Origin: Liolophura sinensis
Lineage: Eukaryota > Mollusca > Polyplacophora > Chitonida > Chitonidae
Direction of reading: 5' to 3'
Length of the DNA stretch: 64,000 bases
Assembly: GCF_032854445.1 (NCBI RefSeq)
Contig: NC_088300.1
Span: 63,772,984 to 63,836,983 of the forward strand
This document shows positions 59,581-64,000 of this stretch, piece by piece. The position numbers were made by a program, and so were the translations under genes. Below the pieces are notes generated by a model. That model saw only the letters and a list, made by a program, of their open reading frames with translations, made no database searches and was not told the origin of the DNA. Position 1 is the stretch's first letter; every line of letters starts with the position of its first letter.

Positions 59581-59849
59581 CTATACGAGGCTTTTAAGCT
59601 CTTAATAAAAAATAATAAAATGAAGCGCTTACACGTGTGACAGGTAGCTAACGAACCATCCTAAAATATACTCGATGTATCCACAGCTGTTCGTCAAACA
59701 CTTTAATCAATGGTGAGTTAATTATAGCAAGGTGAGATGGTTAACTTTAGGCTCTCCTTTTATTTTTTGCCCATCCGCGAACCTCTCGGTCGTCATAAAG
59801 GTGAAATATTCTTTAGTACGGCGATATCATAAACTTTCCCGTCAAAGAA

Positions 59850-59934
<85 letters not shown>

Positions 59935-62900
59935 CACCTAGGAGGCCAATGAACTGAGAGAAAATCTTGACATGGACCCATTAAGGCCATAAATGAAAAC
60001 CCTATCCATCTCCATCATTTAAAGCAGAAAGGATCTACAGCATCACTCTTGATTTGTTGTAATACAAAAGATAAATACACGGTACTCAAAAGTGAACGAA
60101 AACGAACAAAAAACAAAGGAACAAATATAGCTACAATTTATCAGCACATTTTTTAACAGAGACAAGCTAAAACCATCTCATACTTCCAGAATAACCTCCC
60201 TGGTGCTCATGTTGAAATAAAGGCAGAGTTGTTAATTGGTATTATTACTTCGACATTGATGTCATGCGGAATAATTTATTTATTTATTTATTTATTTATC
60301 AATTTGTGTTTTACGGTGGGAGCAAAGCTGAATGATTAACTGAAAAGCTGAAGTCATAGAACTCTTAGACAGAGAATTTGCCTTACAGAAGAATAGTTCC
60401 AAGGGACATTATGAAAGTTCGTATTACCCTGTTTCAGCGGCATTTCGCAGATAAACCCCAGTTTCTGGGCACAGTCCTCATCGCTGAACGTTAACTGGGT
60501 GTTGACGGCTCCGCAATTCTCTTTACCATTGGCGTTGTCAGGTTCTACGTTCCATTTTCTGAAATATTAACATTGGCAACAAGGACCAGGTTCATAAGTT
60601 TCCGTAAGCGTTCCCAAATATCTAAAATAAATTTTCAGTAAAGCAAACCAATATTCTGCCAACTTAGCACAGCTTTTTCCCACATATAATTAATTACTGA
60701 ACATTATCTCTTCGAAATTTTATTGGAGAGTAAAATGTATCGATCAGAAAAACTGTGGGTCTATATGTACCTCATTAGTAGAATTTCCTATCACTAAATT
60801 TGTAGTGTACTAGTTGTCTTCCAAAAGCCTATCTTTATAAATAAGTGTTTGATCCTGATGAAACTTTATTTAACCCAGGATATAACTGGTTTGAGTTAAT
60901 TATTAATAGATAAGACTGTGAATGTGAGACAGCATTATATGAACCGGCTGATTGTAGATGCTTTCTTTACACACCCATGATCTGAATGATCTGAATCTCT
61001 TCGGTCTATTCCAGACTGCTAATGAACTAATTACGTGAATGACTTCGACATAATACTGATCTTTCCTGTACCCCTATTAATCTATGTGCAATAATTACAT
61101 TAAAGGCACGTCAACACTATATTGACCTTCACGGTACCATATATCTACCTCAAAGTACTGGACATTTACTTACATATTTAGCACAACCATCTACCTCAGG
61201 TTACTGGGTAATTGTTACATTAATGGCGTATATCGACAAAATGTTAATCTTTCAAGTACAACTATCTGCCTCGTTGTATTAGACAAGACTTACCTTGGTG
61301 CCGTATCGACACCATATTGATCTTTTCCAGTACAACTATTTCCCTCGTTGTATTAGACAAGACTTACATTAATACCACATCCACGCCATATTAATGTGTC
61401 CAATATAATTATCTACCTTGTTGTATTAGACAAGATTTACATTAATGATACATATTAACACCATATTGATATTTCCAGTACAACTAGCGACCTCCTTGCA
61501 TTACATTAATGCCATGTCGACACCACATTAATCTTTCCCATACAACTATCTTTTGTATTGTATTGTAACTCTTTGTATTGGACAACAGTTACATTAATGA
61601 CATATCCACCCTAGATCTTCCAGTACCATTCTCTACTCGTTGTGCTAGACAAGACTTACGTTAATGACATATCGAAACCATACAGATCTTTCTCATATAA
61701 CTGTCTACCTCGGTGTATTATGCAAGACTTAAATGACATATCCACATTAGATATTTCCAGTACAACTACCCACCTCGCTGAATCTGCGGATGGTCGTGGG
61801 TTTTCCCCGGCCTTTGCCCGGTTTCCTCCCAAAATAATGCTGATCTCCATCGTATAAGTCAAATATTCTTCATAACGGCGTAAAACATAAATCACATAAA
61901 TTAATCTACCTCGTTGTTTTAGACAAGACTTACATTAATGACATATCCACACCACACTAGATATTTCCAGTACCACTATCTACCTCGATATATTAGACAA
62001 CACTTCCATTAATGACATATCGATCCTTGATCTTTCAAGCACAACTATCTAACTCGCTGTATTAGACAACACTTACATTAATGACATATCGACACCATAC
62101 TGATCTTTCCAGTACCAGTAGCTTTCCTGGCGCACTAAGGCCGTCCAGAAGCCGTCAGTTGGGTATACATCCAGTTCATCTGACAAAAAGTCCTGTATTT
62201 CAAGAGCAACAAGATGGTCATGTGCGTGCTATATGCTACACTATATAACTATACACAGAAAACTGATATTCAAAAGAGTGCGATGATTTGATAAAAGATT
62301 TGAACGATAACACAGTAAACATTTGCAAAACCGGGGAAGCTATGTTTTTGTTTATGATTGAAGTGGTATTTAGATTTTTTTTGATATTTGGATTCGATCA
62401 TAGCAATCTGGTAAATTCTGATAGTTTGAGAAGAACATAGGCCCTATATTTGCAGACATGACCCACCACATCATCCTGGGTATCGATAACCAGTAGAGTT
62501 GCTTGCTGCTCGTTACACTCGGTAACCGCCTCTTCAAAGGTTATCTTCTCCGAGGTAACGAACAGGTAACATTTGCTGTTTGCATCCACCCAGTTGGCGG
62601 GACATTGGTTTCCCTCCATAGGCGTTAATTCTCTGTACTGGCCCAAACACGTACCTGTAGGTTGACCCAGTTTAAATGTAAATTATTTAAAATGCAAGAA
62701 AGAAGCTTTATTGACACGATAATACTTGGCATAACCAAATAAATTCATTAGAAATGTATATTTATCCAGCCATGGAAAACCATGTGTTTAAAACTTAGGT
62801 CAGCCGTGTAGAAGTGTTGGCAATATCACAGTCGGCTGTTGCACTTGAGACAGGGTAGTAAGAAGGGACGGCTCTAAAATTATAAAAAAACAACATCCGG

Positions 62901-63067
62901 TAGATTCATTAAGTTAAACAATAACTGTTAGTTATAACAAAGAAACTTATTCTAAAATAAACAAATTTACTTAAAATTATAGCTGAAAATTAATGCCTTG
63001 TGAATTGGCCATCTTACCGAGTAGTGGAAGCAAACAGGTCAAGCCAAATATTAATCGAGCCGCCATG
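51505..63067 (-). CDS. Gene C: four-CTLD secreted/cell-surface C-type lectin-like protein (625 aa, 14 exons)
   Basis: Exons in transcript order are 63067-63019, 62654-62467, 62192-62077, 60558-60428, 59474-59308, 58897-58779, 57912-57782, 56640-56471, 54895-54774, 54285-54158, 53696-53527, 52792-52659, 52059-51935 and 51632-51505. The joined frame is 1878 nt with a TAA stop, and all junctions are GT..AG in the phases seen in genes A and B. The order is signal peptide, CTLD1 (17-161), CTLD2 (162-300), CTLD3 (301-440), CTLD4 (441-583), hydrophobic tail (584-625). All four CTLDs keep an EPD/EPN motif, unlike A and B where CTLD4 has lost it. The inferred role is extracellular glycan recognition. 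It converges on gene B and holds three large minisatellites, two of which contain copies of its own splice junctions. Confidence 0.9.
51935..53696 (-). CDS. Gene C CTLD4 (exons 11-13), EPN retained
   Basis: The exons are 53696-53527, 52792-52659 and 52059-51935. The domain opens PCPSTWIDQDAACYFF, has an NTS sequon, DRCRDLALP, FWTGLND, WTYDTD, an intact TEPNGGQDANC sugar-site segment, YDDQDC and a closing FICEK. It contrasts with the degenerate CTLD4 of genes A and B. Confidence 0.88.
52045..52470. repeat. 65-bp minisatellite in gene C intron 12 containing copies of the exon 13 acceptor
   Basis: There are about six and a half units; those at 52303 and 52368 are near-identical. Each includes TGTTCCACTGTCTGGTGACA, which aligns with the real exon 13 start plus acceptor (TGTTCCATTGTCTGTTAAAG, 52050-52069). 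On the minus strand each copy reads CCAG/ACAGTGGAAC against the true ACAG/ACAATGGAAC. Confidence 0.85.
53195..53310 (+). mobile_element. Diverged SINE fragment in gene C intron 11
   Basis: CTGGCTCGTTGGCTAATGTG (head-like), CACTTCGGTGCCCTCTACTC and ATAAACCTGACAGCC blocks with an internal deletion. Confidence 0.45.
54158..56640 (-). CDS. Gene C CTLD3 (exons 8-10)
   Basis: The exons are 56640-56471, 54895-54774 and 54285-54158. The domain opens GCDRSWMRAGHKCYYF, then QTCLEVGGDFLKT, AYWSGLND in the WIGL position, an AEPNDVAGKEDC sugar-site segment, FNDGRC and a closing GYICEA. The exon 10 donor is GTGTGT. Intron 8 holds the 52-bp array. Confidence 0.88.
54935..56095. repeat. 52-bp minisatellite in gene C intron 8, about 20 units
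   Basis: The consensus unit is AATAGATACGGTGAACAATG + GTTCACTGATAGTGAGAGTG + GAGCAGATACCG. Each unit has a short hairpin, GTGAAC-aatg-GTTCAC. Some units are variant (AAACTGGCAGTGAGAGTGG) and recur in the same order, which indicates block duplication. Because 52 is not a multiple of 3 and no frame has a stop, long minus-strand open frames appear; they are not genes. Confidence 0.95.
56713..56975 (-). mobile_element. SINE subfamily with tRNA-like head, gene C intron 7
   Basis: A (TTTA)n tail, GTACACAAGAATTTTTCATT, a B-box-like segment (minus GTTCGAATCCAGCTC), and a head reading on the minus strand CTCGCTGGCTCAGGTAGTTA then AAGCG. It is a sister subfamily of family 1. Confidence 0.75.
57070..57390 (+). 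repeat. Interspersed repeat family R270, copy 3 (gene C intron 7)
   Basis: TAGTAAAATGCATTTGAATA, GGGACCAGTGACGTCA, AAAATGCATATACATATACT and TTGAAACGAATTATTTTAGG match copies 1 and 2 in order. Confidence 0.65.
57782..59474 (-). CDS. Gene C CTLD2 (exons 5-7)
   Basis: The exons are 59474-59308, 58897-58779 and 57912-57782. The domain opens PCSEGWGIGQTNCYYV, then DKCKYMDDGSSLLAM, KWWTSLN in the WIGL position, a KEPNNLGGGENC sugar-site segment, FSDADC and a closing NYICE. Confidence 0.88.
58030..58200 (+). repeat. Interspersed repeat pair, copy 2 (gene C intron 6)
   Basis: Pairs with 36930-37090 through ATATTCTAGCATCACTAAGA and TTTTCTGTTCAATTTAAGAG. Confidence 0.5.
59497..59575. repeat. (TA)n microsatellite
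   Basis: A pure TA run of about 78 bp in gene C intron 4, about 23 bp upstream of the exon 5 acceptor in the minus sense. Confidence 0.97.
59625..59827 (+). repeat. Inverted near-identical repeat, copy 1
   Basis: About 203 bp from GCGCTTACACGTGTGACAGG to the TTTAGTACGGCGATAT end. The reverse complement of 63325-63528 differs at only a handful of sites. Its right part ends with a SINE-type tail (GTCGTCATAAAGGTGAAATA). It sits between two (TA)n tracts. Confidence 0.9.
59849..59932. repeat. (TA)n microsatellite
   Basis: A pure TA run of about 82 bp next to the inverted repeat copy. Confidence 0.97.
60428..62654 (-). CDS. Gene C CTLD1 (exons 2-4)
   Basis: The exons are 62654-62467, 62192-62077 and 60558-60428. 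A short leader with an extra Cys (GTCLGQYREL) precedes QCPANWVDANSKCYLF. Then come TECNEQQATLLVI, GFWTAL in the WIGL position, YWYW, an EPDNANGKENC sugar-site segment, FSDEDC and a closing GFICE. The EPD triad and DNANG context match gene A CTLD1 closely. The 3' end of exon 3 with its donor has been copied into the downstream array. Confidence 0.87.
61020..62107. repeat. ~73-bp minisatellite in gene C intron 3 made of exon 3 end plus 5' splice site
   Basis: The first unit overlaps the true exon 3 (donor at 62076/62077). On the minus strand each unit reads TACTGGAAAGATCA.TATGG + TGTCGATATGTCATTAAT + GTAAGTCTTGTCTAATACAA + CGAGGTAGATAGTTG. About 12 copies with growing divergence extend to about 61020, and most keep a GTAA donor core. 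A SINE fragment (61770-61903) has landed inside the array. Confidence 0.88.
61770..61903 (+). mobile_element. SINE (family 1) fragment inserted in the 73-bp array
   Basis: CTGCGGATGGTCGTGGGTTT, GCCCGGTTTCCTCCCAAAAT and CATCGTATAAGTCAAATATT blocks with an AATCACATAAATTA tail. Confidence 0.82.
63019..63067 (-). CDS. Gene C exon 1: signal peptide
   Basis: It encodes MAARLIFGLTCLLPLL plus one base, with donor GTAAGA. It is slightly longer than in A and B (49 nt) but in the same phase. Confidence 0.85.
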
Positions 63068-63324
63068 ATGCCTGTTATGTTTTAGTGTCCTTGGCCAGTA
63101 ACATACGCGCGTCAGAGGAAGGTATAGGGACGGCCCATATGTGCACATGAGCGCACATTATGAGCTGACGCTGTTATCACCGTGTTCTTTGATCATCGGG
63201 GTCCATATCACTGATAAACTTTATCAGCAACATTTCATCCAAGGGAGGTGACTCTCAAAATATTTGTAGGCATGTAGAAAGATGTGGCTGTCAGAGTTAT
63301 CCTTCTTTGATGGGAAATTATATA
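63068..63324. promoter_or_regulatory. Upstream region of gene C (likely promoter)
   Basis: This is the 257 bp before the gene C start codon in the minus sense. No clear TATA box is seen. Plus-strand CCAAGGGAGGTGACTCTCAA (63239-63258) resembles TCAAGGGAGGTTATTCTCAT upstream of gene B (36538-36557), though in the opposite orientation relative to its gene. ATGTGCACATGAGCGCACAT contains small palindromes (63139-63158). Confidence 0.3.
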
Positions 63325-63528
63325 ATATCGCCGTACTAAAGAATATTTCACCTTTATGACGACCGACAGGTTAACGGATGGGCAAAAAAATAAAAGGAGA
63401 GCCTAAAGTTAACCACCTCACCTTGCTATAATTAATTCACCATTGATTAAAGTGTTTGACGAACAGCTGTGGATACATCGAGTATATTTTAGGATGGTTC
63501 GTTAGCTACCTGTCACACGTGTAAGCGC
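63325..63528 (-). repeat. Inverted near-identical repeat, copy 2
   Basis: Reverse-complement copy of 59625-59827, about 97% identical by eye. A SINE body piece (GAAGGTCTTCCCGCAACCTG, 63531-63550) adjoins it, followed by (TA)n. Confidence 0.9.
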
Positions 63529-63561
63529 CTGAAGGTCTTCCCGCAACCTGCGGGTGATCGT

Positions 63562-63566
<5 letters not shown>

Positions 63567-63615
<49 letters not shown>

Positions 63616-63631
63616 ATCTGTTCTTACTTCC

Positions 63632-63687
<56 letters not shown>
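63567..63687. repeat. Two (TA)n tracts split by a 20-bp unique spacer
   Basis: TA runs at about 63567-63613 and 63634-63687. The rest of the window to 64000 shows no recognised gene or further repeat beyond SINE-like tail traces (TTTCACTTATTTCACTAGTG). Confidence 0.9.
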
Positions 63688-63689
<2 letters not shown>

Positions 63690-64000
63690 CACTTATTTCA
63701 CTAGTGTTTTATTCTGTAATATTTCACTGAGACGATGACGATTAGCTTAACGGGGTGGAGAAGACTATATACGTAGCCTAAGCACGGCATACAAATTAAA
63801 CGAGGGCCAGAGAACCTCACCAGAGATGCCAGACACCTGACCCGAAGCAGCCGAGCCAGAGGGGATGAATCTGAACACGCAAGTTTGTGGCCTTCTAGCA
63901 ATTTTATGCTCGGCCAGTTTGAGGGCTATATACATACATAAATTTGCAGGATTCTTCCATGCTAAAGTAAGTTAACTTATTAGGTAGATTTAAACTTTAA

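Overview
The window is animal nuclear DNA. It is AT-rich and intron-dense, with three multi-exon genes, tRNA-derived SINEs, foldback (MITE-like) elements, long (TA)n tracts and many minisatellites. The SINE tails and the many C-type lectin-like domains (CTLDs) point to a lophotrochozoan, most likely a mollusc (a brachiopod is possible). I cannot name the species.

Splicing the sequence by eye gives three complete paralogous genes, called A, B and C here. Each has 14 coding exons. Exon 1 encodes a signal peptide, exons 2-13 encode four tandem CTLDs of three exons each, and exon 14 encodes a short hydrophobic tail that looks like a GPI-anchor signal or a C-terminal membrane anchor. Gene A (9507-32075, +) encodes 602 aa, gene B (36599-49416, +) 597 aa, and gene C (63067-51505, -) 625 aa. 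The three-exon CTLD module repeats 12 times with the same intron phases: 1 on entry, 0 and 2 inside, 1 on exit. A and B are head-to-tail, and C converges on B tail-to-tail. The products are inferred to be secreted or cell-surface multi-lectin receptors of the kind linked to glycan recognition and innate immunity in invertebrates; the function is not shown by the sequence.

Layout: 1-486 holds a strong minus-strand heat-shock-type promoter (three perfect three-unit HSEs plus a TATA box) whose gene lies off the left edge. 487-9500 is intergenic and repeat-rich. 9.5-32.1 kb is gene A, 32.1-36.6 kb intergenic, 36.6-49.4 kb gene B, 49.4-51.5 kb a shared 3' intergenic space, 51.5-63.1 kb gene C, and 63.1-64 kb is upstream of C with (TA)n tracts.

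The most unusual signal is that several minisatellites in these lectin genes touch or copy splice junctions. In gene C a ~73-bp array in intron 3 repeats the 3' end of exon 3 together with its 5' splice site, and a 65-bp array in intron 12 repeats the exon 13 acceptor. In gene B an 18-bp array starting at the exon 10 donor gives four GT donors in the same reading phase and an in-frame stop. Gene A intron 1 has a ~45-bp array carrying GTGAGT donor-like sites. This may generate splice variation in a receptor family.
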